Below, piece by piece: positions 16,438 through 25,556 of a stretch of 64,000 bases of DNA; within the stretch, counting starts at the first letter, position 1; every line of letters starts with the position of its first letter. Source of the stretch: Nocardioides jiangsuensis (GTDB taxonomy: Bacteria; Actinomycetota; Actinomycetes; Propionibacteriales; Nocardioidaceae); assembly GCF_019679455.1 (NCBI RefSeq), contig NZ_JAIEZQ010000002.1, positions 124,001 through 188,000 of the forward strand, given 5' to 3'. The notes under the pieces are model-generated. The model was not told the DNA's origin. It saw nothing but the letters and a program-made list of their open reading frames with translations, and did no database searches. A program made the translations under genes and the position numbers.

Positions 16438-16683
16438 ATGCTCGTCGGACTCGTCCTGGTCGCCCTGGTGCTCGCGGCCTGGTGGCGCCGTCCGGTGCCG
16501 CTGGCCGCGCTCTCGGTGCTCTGGATGGTCGTGAACGAGCCGATGGAGGGGGCCATCCTCTTCTCCGTCACCGACACCCGCGGGCTCACCGCCGCCGACC
16601 TAACCGGACTGGCGGGTCTCGCACTGGCCGCCTCGCGACTTATGCTTCGCACATCCGGGTCGACGGGAGGTGGAGACACATGA
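16438..16683 (+). CDS. 81-residue small membrane protein
   Basis: Two hydrophobic segments, residues 1-15 (MLVGLVLVALVLAAW) and about 20-42, then a loop and a weaker hydrophobic stretch ending in GSTGGGDT. It looks like a small two- or three-span membrane protein with no recognised domain. Its stop overlaps the ATG of the 525-residue HTH protein by four bases, so the two are translationally coupled and may act together. The leaderless -10 box supports the start. Confidence 0.65.
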   Translation: MLVGLVLVALVLAAWWRRPVPLAALSVLWMVVNEPMEGAILFSVTDTRGLTAADLTGLAGLALAASRLMLRTSGSTGGGDT

Positions 16684-18257
16684 GCGGCGCACGTCGTCCC
16701 GGTCGCGTGCAGCGCATCGCGTACGACGACACCCCGCTCAACTCCACCCGGCCCGACATCGACGCCCGGATCGGCTGGCTGCTGGCGATGTCCCGGCTGC
16801 ACCACCCCGACCCGTCGTACGGCGACGGCCGGAAGTTCCTCACCGCCCTCGCCGACGCCGGATTCGTCACCAGCCGCAGCCTGGTCAGCCGCTGGGAGTC
16901 CGGCGAGATCCCGGTGTCCTACGAGGGGATGTCGGCCTACGAGCGGGCGCTCGGCCTGGAGCCGGGCCGGATCTCGTCGCTGACCGGGTACATCCGCTCG
17001 GCGATCCCCGGTGTGAAGACCAAGGTGATCCGGCCGCAGCTGGACCCGACCAGCCGGGAGTTCGCGCTGCGCCTCGACGAGCTGCTCGACCTCGCCGAGG
17101 ACGGGCAGGCCCTGGCCGTGGACTGGCAGGACCTCGGCTGGCACCTGGCCGCGGCGCCGCTGGTGCACCTGCGGGCGAGCACCTGGGAGACGATCGCACG
17201 GCGCTGCATCGCGACGCAGCCGCGGGCGATCAAGGTGCCCTACCGGCAGTACAACACCGCCGCGATGAACATCGCCTCGCTGGTCCGGGCCCAGGACTTC
17301 CTGGTGGACGCGATCGCGGAGTACCTCGCGAACCCCGACGTCCAGGTGATCATGAACCCGTTCGGGCTGCTCGACCGGCTGCCGACCCGGAAGTCGGCGC
17401 AGCTGGTGCTGGACATGGTCGAGAACCCGCCGACCGAGACCGCGCGGGCGCTGGCGATCTGGCTGGCCACCCAGAAGGTCGCGCGCGGCGACTTCTCCGA
17501 GGACGAGCGCAACCGGCTGGACATGACGGTGCTGCGGATGTGGCGGGCCAACCCGGTCAAGGCCGGCGACGACCTCGCGGAGCTGATCGCCTCGCTGCCG
17601 GAGGGGCTGCGCTCCACCCTCACCACGGCCGCGACGAAGGCCGGGCGCCGCAAGCTCGGGTACGTCGTCGAGCACGGCGAGGTGATGGTGGCCAGCAAGG
17701 CGAGGGCGATGGCCGCGGAGCTCGCGGAGGCCGCCCGGGCCCGGGTCCCGCAGGACCCGTCGTACGACGAGGACCGGATGCTCCAGCGGCTGATCCGGGA
17801 GTGCCTGTTCCACCGGGACTCCGAGCGCCGGCACCTGGCCTCGCTGCTGATCTCCGCCTCACCGTTCGGGGACGCGCTGACCGACGAGCTGCTCGGGCTG
17901 CTGACCAACCCGGTGGTGCCGCCGTGGGTGCGGGCCCGGGCCGCGACCGCCACCCGCTACCTCAGCAACGAGGTGCACCGGATGCGGATGCTCGCGTTCA
18001 TCGACGACCCCGACCCCGCCGTCGCGGTGCCGATCACGCAGGGGATCGGGCACCTGACGTTCACCGACTTCTCCGACCAGGCGCTGCGCTCGTCGCTGGG
18101 GTCGGAGTGGTCGCTGCGGGAGCGGGCGAAGACGTACGCGCTGGGGATGAGCGGCTCGCCGTGCCTGCCGGTGCTGCTGAAGTCGTCGACCACCCCGGAG
18201 TGGCAGCGTTCCGCCGCTCGCTGGTGGCTCGCGGGCGGCCCCGCGATCCGGGCCTGA
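16680..18257 (+). CDS. Large HTH protein with helical-repeat C-terminus, function unknown
   Basis: A 525-residue protein. Residues about 25-95 form an XRE-like helix-turn-helix (KFLTALADAGFVTSRSLVSRWESGEIPVSYEGMSAYERAL). The rest is helix-rich, with segments such as RRHLASLLISASPFGDALTDELLGLL, VPPWVRARAATATRYL and DDPDPAVAVPITQGIGHL that read like HEAT or Armadillo repeats. No enzymatic motif or membrane segment is visible. It is coupled to the small membrane protein and lies 31 bases before the UDP-glucose dehydrogenase gene, which has its own promoter. A DNA-binding protein with a protein-interaction scaffold is the most that can be inferred. Confidence 0.75.
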   Translation: MSGARRPGRVQRIAYDDTPLNSTRPDIDARIGWLLAMSRLHHPDPSYGDGRKFLTALADAGFVTSRSLVSRWESGEIPVSYEGMSAYERALGLEPGRISSLTGYIRSAIPGVKTKVIRPQLDPTSREFALRLDELLDLAEDGQALAVDWQDLGWHLAAAPLVHLRASTWETIARRCIATQPRAIKVPYRQYNTAAMNIASLVRAQDFLVDAIAEYLANPDVQVIMNPFGLLDRLPTRKSAQLVLDMVENPPTETARALAIWLATQKVARGDFSEDERNRLDMTVLRMWRANPVKAGDDLAELIASLPEGLRSTLTTAATKAGRRKLGYVVEHGEVMVASKARAMAAELAEAARARVPQDPSYDEDRMLQRLIRECLFHRDSERRHLASLLISASPFGDALTDELLGLLTNPVVPPWVRARAATATRYLSNEVHRMRMLAFIDDPDPAVAVPITQGIGHLTFTDFSDQALRSSLGSEWSLRERAKTYALGMSGSPCLPVLLKSSTTPEWQRSAARWWLAGGPAIRA

Positions 18258-18276
18258 ACCGCCCGTTATCGCTTGA

Positions 18277-18282
18277 TAGCGT
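18277..18282 (+). promoter_or_regulatory. -10 box, leaderless start of ugd
   Basis: TAGCGT lies 6 bases before the GTG. An inverted repeat, TATCGC and GCGATA 10 bases apart, brackets it and could be an operator. Confidence 0.5.
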
Positions 18283-18288
18283 GCGATA

Positions 18289-19602
18289 GTGCGCATTTCA
18301 GTCATCGGTTGCGGTTATTTGGGGACTGTCCATGCGGCCTGCATGGCGACGCTCGGCCACGAGGTGATCGGCTACGACGTCGACACCCACAAGGTCGCGG
18401 CGCTCTCACGGGGTGAGGCTCCCTTCTTCGAACCCGGCCTGCCGGAGCTGCTGCAGGAGCTCGCGCCCACCAACCGGCTCACCTTCACCGACTCCGTCGC
18501 CGACGTTCAGGGCGCCGACGTGCACTTCGTCTGCGTCGGCACGCCGCAGAAGGCGGGCGAGAACGCGGCCGACATGACGTACGTCGACACCGCGATGGCC
18601 GACCTGCTCAAGGTGGTCGAGCCGGGCCAGGTCGTGGCCGGGAAGTCCACCGTCCCGGTGGGCACGGCCGAGCGTCTCGCGGCGCAGCTGGCCGCGGAGG
18701 TGCCGGAGGCCACCCTGGTGTGGAACCCGGAGTTCCTCCGCGAGGGCTTCGCGGTCAAGGACACGCTGCACCCGGACCGGCTCGTCTACGGGCTCCCCGA
18801 GGGCGCGGCCGGTGAGTCCGCCAAGGAGCTGCTGAACACCGTCTACGCCGCGCCGCTGGCGGAGGGCACCCCGCTGGTCGAGACGGACTACGCGACAGCC
18901 CAGCTGGTCAAGGTGGCCGCGAACTCCTTCCTGGCCACGAAGATCTCCTTCATCAACGCCATGGCCGAGCTGTGTGAGTCCACCGGCGCGGACGTGGTGC
19001 GCCTGGCCGACGCGATCGGGCACGACGAGCGCATCGGGCGCCGGTTCCTGAACGCGGGGCTCGGCTTCGGCGGCGGGTGCCTGCCCAAGGACATCCGCGC
19101 GTTCATGGCGCGCGCCGGCGAGCTGGGCGTCGACCAGGCGTTGACGTTCCTGCGCGAGGTCGACTCGATCAACCTGCGCCGCCGGGTCCGGATGGTCGAC
19201 CTCGCGCGCGAGGTGTGCGGCGGGTCGATCGTGGGGCGTCGGATCGCGATCCTGGGGGCGGCGTTCAAGCCGAACAGCGACGACGTCCGGGACTCCCCGG
19301 CGCTGAGCGTCGCGGCGCAGATGCAGCTGCAGGGCGCCGACGTCGTGGTCACCGACCCGCAGGCGATCCCGAACGCCCGCCGGAAGTGGCCGGACCTGAA
19401 GTTCGCCGACAGCGCCGAGAAGGCGGTCGAGGGCGCCGAGCTGGTGCTGCTGCTCACCGAGTGGCCGGAGTACGTCGGCCTCGACCCCGCCGCACTCTCG
19501 ACGCTGGTCAGCGGGCGGCGGATGCTGGACGGTCGGAACGCGCTGGACCCGGCAGCCTGGCGTGCGGCCGGCTGGACCTACCGCGCCCTCGGCCGGCCGT
19601 AG
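18289..19602 (+). CDS. ugd: UDP-glucose 6-dehydrogenase
   Basis: Oxidises UDP-glucose twice with NAD to UDP-glucuronate, a precursor of acidic surface polysaccharides. The 437 residues show the N-terminal Rossmann fold (ISVIGCGYLGTVHAACMATLGH), VVAGKSTVPVGT, the middle domain NPEFLREGFAVKDTLHPDRLVYG, the catalytic cysteine block GLGFGGGCLPKDIRAF, and a C-terminal Rossmann domain (AILGAAFKPNSDDVRDSP). The GTG is placed by the TAGCGT box 6 bases before it. It converges on cysN across a hairpin terminator. Confidence 0.95.
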   Translation: MRISVIGCGYLGTVHAACMATLGHEVIGYDVDTHKVAALSRGEAPFFEPGLPELLQELAPTNRLTFTDSVADVQGADVHFVCVGTPQKAGENAADMTYVDTAMADLLKVVEPGQVVAGKSTVPVGTAERLAAQLAAEVPEATLVWNPEFLREGFAVKDTLHPDRLVYGLPEGAAGESAKELLNTVYAAPLAEGTPLVETDYATAQLVKVAANSFLATKISFINAMAELCESTGADVVRLADAIGHDERIGRRFLNAGLGFGGGCLPKDIRAFMARAGELGVDQALTFLREVDSINLRRRVRMVDLAREVCGGSIVGRRIAILGAAFKPNSDDVRDSPALSVAAQMQLQGADVVVTDPQAIPNARRKWPDLKFADSAEKAVEGAELVLLLTEWPEYVGLDPAALSTLVSGRRMLDGRNALDPAAWRAAGWTYRALGRP

Positions 19603-19735
19603 GGCTGCAGGTCGGGGTACCGCGACCGTGTTCTACCGGGTGCTGGAGGCTGAGTAAGGGCAGGCGCCTGCTCTCATCGAGTTTCGCCCCTCGGGACCGG
19701 GTATGTGATGTCCTCGTCTCTTCGCACATGCACAA

Positions 19736-19766
19736 GACCCGGCCCCCCCATTCGGGGAGCCGGGTC
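19736..19766. terminator. Bidirectional terminator between ugd and cysN
   Basis: Arms GACCCGGC and GCCGGGTC, extended by a C-run facing a G-run after one mismatch, form a strong stem with a short ATT-containing loop. It lies 18 bases beyond the cysN stop. Confidence 0.75.
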
Positions 19767-19784
19767 CGGAGCCTGCGCCTGGTA

Positions 19785-21035
19785 CTAGCTGGCGTTGTTG
19801 ATCATGCCGGCGCCGACGGTCACGCCGGTCGCCTCGTCGATCAGGATGAACGAGCCCGTCGTGCGGTTCTTGCTGTACGGGTCGCACAGGAGCGGGACCG
19901 TCGTGCGCAGCTGCACACGGCCGATCTCGTTGAGCGCGAGCTCCTTGGTGTCCTGGTCGCGGTGCAGCGAGTTGACGTCCAAGCGGTACTGGATGTCCTT
20001 GATCAGCGCCCGGCCCGTGCGGGTCGTGTGCTTGATCGCGAGCTTCTGCCGGGGCTTGAGCGGCTCGTTGGTCATCCAGCAGATCATCGCGTCGATGTCC
20101 TGGCTGGGTTTCGGGGCGTTCTGCGGGCGGCAGATCATGTCGCCGCGCGAGACGTCCACGTCGTCCTCGAGGCGCACCGTCACCGACATGGGCGGGTAGG
20201 CCTCGGTGATCTCCTTGTCGAACAGGTCGATCCCGGCGATCTTCGAGGTCATGCCGCTCGGCAGGACGAGCACGTCGTCACCGGGCTTGAGCACGCCACC
20301 GGCCACCTGGCCGGCGTAGCCGCGGTAGTCGTGGAACTCGTCGGACTTCGGCCGGACGACGTACTGCACCGGGAACCGGGCGTCGACGAGGTCGCGGTCG
20401 GAGGCGACGTGCACGTGCTCGAGGTGGTGCATGAGCGACGAGCCGTCGTACCAGGGCATGTGCTCGGAGCGCGTGACGACGTTGTCACCCTTGAGCGCCG
20501 AGATCGGGATGATCTCGAGGTCAGGGATGTTCAGCTTCGTCGCGAACGCCGTGAACTCCTCGTGGATCCTGTCGTAGACGGCCTGGTCGTAGTCGACGAG
20601 GTCCATCTTGTTGACCGCGAGCACCAGGTGCGGGACCCGGAGCAGCGAGAGGATCACCGCGTGCCGGCGGGACTGCTCGGTGAGGCCCTGGCGGGCGTCG
20701 ACGAGCACCAGGCCGAGGTCGGCGGTGGAGGCGCCGGTGACCATGTTGCGGGTGTACTGCACGTGGCCGGGGGTGTCCGCGATGATGAACTTGCGGGTCG
20801 GCGTCGCGAAGTAGCGGTAGGCCACGTCGATCGTGATGCCCTGCTCACGCTCGGAGCGGAGGCCGTCCGTCAGCAGCGCGAGGTCGGTGTAGTCGTAGCC
20901 ACGTGACTTCGACGTCGTCTCCACGGCCTCGAGCTGGTCCTCGAAGATCGCCTTGGAGTCGAGCAGCAGGCGACCGATGAGGGTCGACTTGCCGTCGTCG
21001 ACGGAGCCGGCGGTTGCAAACCGGAGAAGATCCAT
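19785..21035 (-). CDS. cysN: Sulfate adenylyltransferase large subunit (GTPase)
   Basis: The GTPase subunit of ATP sulfurylase; GTP hydrolysis drives formation of adenosine 5-phosphosulfate from sulfate and ATP. The 416 residues show G1 GSVDDGKSTLIGRLL, G2 region EREQGITIDVAYRYF, G3 DTPGHVQYTRNM, G4 NKMDLV and G5 ISALKGDN, then two EF-Tu-like barrels. It is a stand-alone CysN without a fused CysC; the kinase is separate at the head of this cluster. The start overlaps the cysD stop by one base. Confidence 0.96.
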   Translation of the reverse strand: MDLLRFATAGSVDDGKSTLIGRLLLDSKAIFEDQLEAVETTSKSRGYDYTDLALLTDGLRSEREQGITIDVAYRYFATPTRKFIIADTPGHVQYTRNMVTGASTADLGLVLVDARQGLTEQSRRHAVILSLLRVPHLVLAVNKMDLVDYDQAVYDRIHEEFTAFATKLNIPDLEIIPISALKGDNVVTRSEHMPWYDGSSLMHHLEHVHVASDRDLVDARFPVQYVVRPKSDEFHDYRGYAGQVAGGVLKPGDDVLVLPSGMTSKIAGIDLFDKEITEAYPPMSVTVRLEDDVDVSRGDMICRPQNAPKPSQDIDAMICWMTNEPLKPRQKLAIKHTTRTGRALIKDIQYRLDVNSLHRDQDTKELALNEIGRVQLRTTVPLLCDPYSKNRTTGSFILIDEATGVTVGAGMINNAS

Positions 21036-21949
21036 CAGAAGTAGCCCTCACGCTTCCGGTCTTCCATGGCGGCTTCGGAGAACCGGTCGTCGCCACGGGT
21101 CGCGCCACGCTCGGTGACCCGGGCGATCGCGATCTCGTCGATGATTTCAGGGATGGTCGCCGCCTCGGACTCGACGCAACCGGTCAGGGTCAGGTCGCCG
21201 ACGGTGCGGAAGCGCACGGTGCGCTCCTCGACGGTCTCCCCGGACTTGGTCGGGTTGTGCTCGCTCTCGGAGAGCAGCATCCCGTCGCGCTCGAAGACAC
21301 GACGCCGGTGCGAGAAGTAGATGTTGGGGATCTCGATCCCCTCACGCCCGATGTAGTGCCAGATGTCGAGCTCGGTCCAGTTCGACAGCGGGAAGATCCG
21401 CATGTGCTCGCCGCCGTGGATGCGGCCGTTGTAGAGCGACCACAGCTCGGGGCGCTGCATCTTCGGGTCCCACTGGCCGAAGTCGTCGCGGTGGGAGTAG
21501 ACGCGCTCCTTGGCGCGGGCCTTCTCCTCGTCGCGGCGACCGCCACCGAAGGCGGCGGTGAAGCCCTCCTCCTCGATGGCGTTCAGCAGGGTGCCGATCT
21601 GCAGGCGGTTGCGGCTGGTCTTGCCGTCGTCGACGACGACGCCGTTCTTGATGGCGTCCTCGACCGAGGCGACGATCAGACGGACGCCCAGACGGTTGAC
21701 CCAGTTGTCCCGGGTCTCGAGGACCTCGGGGAAGTCGTAGCCGGTGTCGACCTGGAGCACGGGGAAGGGGATCTTCGCCGGGTAGAACGCCTTCTCTGCA
21801 AGGCGCATCATCACGATCGAGTCCTTGCCGCCGGAGAACATCAGCACCGGCTTCTCGAACTCTGCCGCGACCTCACGGAAGATGTGGATCGACTCCGCCT
21901 CCAGCTCGTCGAGCTGGCTCAGGCGGTAGTCCGCATGGGTTTCGGTCAT
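21035..21949 (-). CDS. cysD: Sulfate adenylyltransferase small subunit
   Basis: The catalytic PP-loop subunit of ATP sulfurylase, 304 residues. Its PP-loop motif is VLMFSGGKDSIVMMRLAEKAF, followed by family blocks FPVLQVDTGYDFPEVLETRD, AAFGGGRRDEEKARAKERVYS, NWTELDIWHYIGREGIEIP and the C-terminal KREGYF. The gap upstream contains GAGAGG near the start and a possible -10 TACGAT about 45 bases upstream, so cysDN may have its own promoter apart from cysC-safE. Confidence 0.96.
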   Translation of the reverse strand: MTETHADYRLSQLDELEAESIHIFREVAAEFEKPVLMFSGGKDSIVMMRLAEKAFYPAKIPFPVLQVDTGYDFPEVLETRDNWVNRLGVRLIVASVEDAIKNGVVVDDGKTSRNRLQIGTLLNAIEEEGFTAAFGGGRRDEEKARAKERVYSHRDDFGQWDPKMQRPELWSLYNGRIHGGEHMRIFPLSNWTELDIWHYIGREGIEIPNIYFSHRRRVFERDGMLLSESEHNPTKSGETVEERTVRFRTVGDLTLTGCVESEAATIPEIIDEIAIARVTERGATRGDDRFSEAAMEDRKREGYF

Positions 21950-22080
21950 CGGTTGATTCAGACCTCTCTTCGGAAACAGCCGTCATCGTACCCATTTCGA
22001 GCCTGACCCTCACTTCCGCCCGCTGGGTGTCAGGCCGGTCACAGGACCGGGCCTCGGGCGGCGGGTGTGCAGGCGGGCCG

Positions 22081-23088
22081 CTAGGTGTCGGCCCTGTCCC
22101 GTGCGCGCTCCGCCGCGGGGCGGTCGGGCGAGCCGTTCGGACCCGCCGGCGGGGCGGGCGTGGACGTGGAGCCGGACAGGGGCGTGGGCAGGCTGTCGAA
22201 GGCCGGGAGCCCGCGGGTCTGCCGCGCGACGCCCCAGGCGAGCGGCCCGAGGATGAGCAGGCCCGCGCCGATGATGCCGACGTACTCCGGGGGCACGCCG
22301 AGCATGCCCAGGCCGGTCAGCGTCAGCACGATCACGATGCCGCGGCGTACGACGGACTGGGAGACCCAGTGCGCGAGCTTCGACCCGAGGAACGTGCCCG
22401 GGGTGCCGCCCACGATCAGCGGGATCAGTACCGCCCAGTCGACGCCGCTGACCAGCACGTGGCTGATCGCCGCCGAGAGCACCAGCGGCACGGCCTGGAC
22501 CAGGTCGGTGCCGACCAGGCGCACCGCGGAGAGCGTGGGGTAGAGCAGCAGCAGCGCCACCATGATCAGCGAGCCGGAGCCCACCGAGGTGATGCCGACC
22601 AGCAGGCCGCCGACCGCGCCGACGAAGAAGGTGGGGAGCGGCCGGACCGGGGGGTCCTCCTGCGAGAGCGTGCCGCCGTCGGTGACGATGCGCAGGTTGA
22701 GGTACATCCGCACGGTGTACGTCGCGGCGGTGAACAGCAGCGCGACGCCGATCGCGGTCTTCACGAAGCTGTCCTGCTCGGTCTCCCCGCCGAACGCGCG
22801 GATGATGAACGCGCCCGCGAAAGCGGTGGGGACCGAGCCGAGCATCAGCCAGCCGGCGAGCTTGAGGTTGGGCGACCCGGAGCGCCAGTGCACGCCCGCG
22901 CCGACCGACTTGTTCACCGAGGCCGCCACCAGGTCGTTGGCGACCGCGGCGGTGGGGGAGACCCCCAGGAAGATCAGTGCCGGCGTCATCAGCGCGCCGC
23001 CGCCCATGCCGGTCAGGCCGACGACGATGCCGACCAGGAAGCTCACCACCAGCAGCGACAGGGTCGCCATGGTCACGATCTCGCTCAC
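22081..23088 (-). CDS. TauE/SafE-family membrane transporter
   Basis: A 335-residue sulfite/organosulfonate exporter-type protein (DUF81) with about eight helices in two halves. Each half carries a glycine-rich block: VGLTGMGGGALMTPALIFLGVSP and VGITSVGSGSLIMVALLLLYP. The hydrophilic proline-rich tail (about 40 residues) is cytoplasmic and unusual in length. Its ATG lies within the end of cysC (4-base overlap), tying it to sulfate assimilation. It may import sulfate or export sulfite; direction is unresolved. Confidence 0.88.
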   Translation of the reverse strand: MSEIVTMATLSLLVVSFLVGIVVGLTGMGGGALMTPALIFLGVSPTAAVANDLVAASVNKSVGAGVHWRSGSPNLKLAGWLMLGSVPTAFAGAFIIRAFGGETEQDSFVKTAIGVALLFTAATYTVRMYLNLRIVTDGGTLSQEDPPVRPLPTFFVGAVGGLLVGITSVGSGSLIMVALLLLYPTLSAVRLVGTDLVQAVPLVLSAAISHVLVSGVDWAVLIPLIVGGTPGTFLGSKLAHWVSQSVVRRGIVIVLTLTGLGMLGVPPEYVGIIGAGLLILGPLAWGVARQTRGLPAFDSLPTPLSGSTSTPAPPAGPNGSPDRPAAERARDRADT

Positions 23089-24398
23089 TGCTGCACTCCC
23101 GGGTTGGTCTGGACAGGTCCGGACGGGCTCGCGGCCGGCGTCAGGTACCCCCGCTCATACAACACCGTCAGGACGTCGGCGAGCGCGTCATCGATGGTGC
23201 GTCCCGTCGTGTCGACGCGGACGGTCGCGTCCTCGGGCTCCTCGTAGGGGGAGGAGATGCCGGTGAACTCGGGGATCTCGCCGCGGCGGGCCTTGGCGTA
23301 GAGCCCCTTGCGGTCGCGCCGCTCGCACTCCTCGAGCGGGGTGGCCACGTGCACGAGCACGAACGCGCCGCCGGCCTCCTCGGCCATCGCGCGGACCTGC
23401 TTGCGGGTCGCGTCGAACGGTGCGATCGGGCTGCAGATCGCGGCGCCGCCGTGCCGGCTGATCTCGGCGGCCACCCAGCCGATCCGGCGGATGTTGGTCT
23501 CCCGGTCCTCCTTGGAGAACGTGAGGCCCTCCGACAGGTTCCGCCGTACGACGTCGCCGTCGAGGCTGGTCACGGTGCGCTCCCCGGCCTCGAGGATCAC
23601 GTCGTGCAGGGCGCGGGCCAGCGTGGACTTGCCGCTGCCGGAGAGCCCGGTGAAGAACAGGACCAGGCCCTGCTCCAGCGGGCCGGGCTGGTCGACGTCG
23701 ACGATCGCGGCCACGTCGTCGTGCAGCTCGCCCTCGCCGGTGACCGCGACCACCTCGCCGGGGGCGTAGGCGTCCACGACCCGCTGCCCGAGCGCGTGGT
23801 CGAGGGTCGCGTCGCCGCGGGAGGCGAGCGGGACCGCGACCACGTGCGCGTCGCGCAGGTGGCCGGCCGCCGCGAGCGTGGCCCGGACCAGACCAGTGGC
23901 CGACAGGCCCTCGGGGGTGCCGGTGCCGACGAGCGCGAGCAGGACGACGGTGCGGCCCTCGGACGCCTTCTCGACCCGGTCCAGGTCGGCGTCGGTCAGC
24001 GGCCCCGCGACGGGGACGGTCACCGCGTCGGCGCCGTACCGCTCGTGCACCTGGGTCGGCGAGAGGTAGAGGCGGCGGAACGCGCCGAACTCGTTGTGCG
24101 TGATCGGGGTGACGTCGCCGGCCAGGCCGACGAGGCCGTCCTCGCCCGTGTCGTACGTCGACGCCACGGCCACGGTGGCGAGCGGGACCCCCTCCGGGTC
24201 GACCAGCTCGACGGTGCCGGCAGCGGAGGCCGCCCCGGCCACGGCGGCGGGGACCCGCAGCGTCACCAGGCCGCCGGGGCCCTCGAAGCCGGTGAGCGGG
24301 GCGAGCGCACCGTGGGTGAGCAGCTCGAGGTCGTCGAGCTCGCGCGGCGACGGAGCGTGCTGCGGTACGGCTGGGGCGTTCGTGTTCGATTCGGGCAC
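23085..24398 (-). CDS. cysC: Adenylylsulfate kinase fused to a degenerate ATP-sulfurylase-like domain
   Basis: The C-terminal 190 residues are APS kinase, making PAPS from adenylyl sulfate and ATP. Walker A GLSGSGKST is at residues 251-259, then SLDGDVVRRNLSEGLTFSKEDR, RRIGWVAAEISRHGG and VDTTGRTIDDALADV. The first 230 residues resemble the N-terminal and part of the central domain of single-chain ATP sulfurylases (LDDLELLTHGALAPLTGF, FRRLYLSPTQV) but lack the catalytic QxRNP and HxGH motifs, so that part is probably structural or regulatory. The GTG start is 28 bases from the divergent asparaginase gene. It heads the sulfate cluster. Confidence 0.88.
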   Translation of the reverse strand: MPESNTNAPAVPQHAPSPRELDDLELLTHGALAPLTGFEGPGGLVTLRVPAAVAGAASAAGTVELVDPEGVPLATVAVASTYDTGEDGLVGLAGDVTPITHNEFGAFRRLYLSPTQVHERYGADAVTVPVAGPLTDADLDRVEKASEGRTVVLLALVGTGTPEGLSATGLVRATLAAAGHLRDAHVVAVPLASRGDATLDHALGQRVVDAYAPGEVVAVTGEGELHDDVAAIVDVDQPGPLEQGLVLFFTGLSGSGKSTLARALHDVILEAGERTVTSLDGDVVRRNLSEGLTFSKEDRETNIRRIGWVAAEISRHGGAAICSPIAPFDATRKQVRAMAEEAGGAFVLVHVATPLEECERRDRKGLYAKARRGEIPEFTGISSPYEEPEDATVRVDTTGRTIDDALADVLTVLYERGYLTPAASPSGPVQTNPGVQQ

Positions 24399-24414
24399 CC
24401 GCCAATCGTGCCAT

Positions 24415-24420
24415 TACAGT
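24415..24420 (+). promoter_or_regulatory. -10 box, leaderless start of the asparaginase gene
   Basis: TACAGT lies exactly 6 bases before the ATG within the 28-base divergent gap to cysC. Confidence 0.55.
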
Positions 24421-24426
24421 CGCGGC

Positions 24427-25386
24427 ATGCCTGCACCAGTCGTCGTGGCCGAAATCGTCCGCTCGGGATTCGTGGAGGGCCACCACTACGGCTCGCTGGT
24501 CGCGCTCGCGGCCGACGGCTCGGTGGAGTGGTCCGTCGGCGACGCCGAGTCGCAGATCTTCCCGCGCTCCTGCAACAAGCCCGTCCAGGCCGTCGCGATG
24601 CTGCGCGCCGGGCTCGAGCTCGACGGCGAGCTGCTCGCGCTCGCGGCCGCATCGCACTCGGGGGAGACCTTCCACCTCGAGGGCGTCCGCCGCATCCTGG
24701 ACGGTGCCGGTCTGGACGAGTCCGCGCTGCAGACACCTCCGGACTACCCGATCGACGACGCCGCCCGCGACGACTACATCCGAGCCGGCGGGGTCAAGGC
24801 GCCGATCACCATGAACTGCTCGGGCAAGCACGCCGCGATGCTGGCCACCTGCGTCGTCAACGGCTGGGACACCGCGACGTACCTCCAGCCCGACCACCCG
24901 CTCCAGGTCGTCATCGCCGAGACGTTCGCCGAGCTCACCGGGGAGCCGGTGAAGATGGCCGCGGTCGACGGCTGCGGGGCGCCGCTGCTCTCCACGTCGC
25001 TGGTCGGGCTGGCGCGCGCCTTCCGCACGCTCTCCGTCGCGACCGACGGCCCCGAGCGCCGGGTCGCCGACGCCTACCGGACGCACCCCGAGTACGCCTC
25101 CGGCTCCCGTCGCGACGAGGCCCGCCTGCTCCGCGCCGTCCCCGGGGCGATCGGCAAGGCCGGTGCCGAGTCCTGCTACGCGGTCGGCCTGCCCGACGGG
25201 CGCGCGGTCGCGCTCAAGACCGACGACGGCGCGCCCCGGGCGCGTCCGGTGCTGATGGCGGAGGCGCTGCGCCGCCTCGGCGTCGGGGAGATGCCGGGCG
25301 TGGACGCGGCCGCGCTCGACGAGACCGGCACGGTCGAGCTGCTCGGTGGGGGACGCCCCGTGGGGCTCGTCCGCGCCGCATTCTAG
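24427..25386 (+). CDS. L-asparaginase II family (Rhizobium AnsA type)
   Basis: A 319-residue cytoplasmic enzyme of the PF06089 family, related to the Rhizobium etli thermolabile asparaginase and to serine-dependent amidohydrolases rather than to the classical E. coli enzymes. Signatures are SGFVEGHHYGSLVAL near the N-terminus, FPRSCNKPVQAVAML, AAASHSGE, and MNCSGKHAAMLATC, which holds the Ser-Lys catalytic pair. VDGCGAP follows. It deamidates asparagine to aspartate and ammonia. It is divergent from cysC and its start follows a leaderless -10 box. Confidence 0.9.
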   Translation: MPAPVVVAEIVRSGFVEGHHYGSLVALAADGSVEWSVGDAESQIFPRSCNKPVQAVAMLRAGLELDGELLALAAASHSGETFHLEGVRRILDGAGLDESALQTPPDYPIDDAARDDYIRAGGVKAPITMNCSGKHAAMLATCVVNGWDTATYLQPDHPLQVVIAETFAELTGEPVKMAAVDGCGAPLLSTSLVGLARAFRTLSVATDGPERRVADAYRTHPEYASGSRRDEARLLRAVPGAIGKAGAESCYAVGLPDGRAVALKTDDGAPRARPVLMAEALRRLGVGEMPGVDAAALDETGTVELLGGGRPVGLVRAAF

Positions 25387-25556
25387 AGACGCCGGACAGG
25401 GCCGGCGTCCCTGTGACAGGCCGGTCGCTGGGTGATCCCGGGGCTAACCCAGCAAGCACTCAAACGCGTGTAAACCCCTTGTGAAATCTTACGATTGTGG
25501 GCTGCTTCACGTCCCTAGGCCTTGCCTTTGCTTGCAAGAGTTAGCACGATGGGGGT

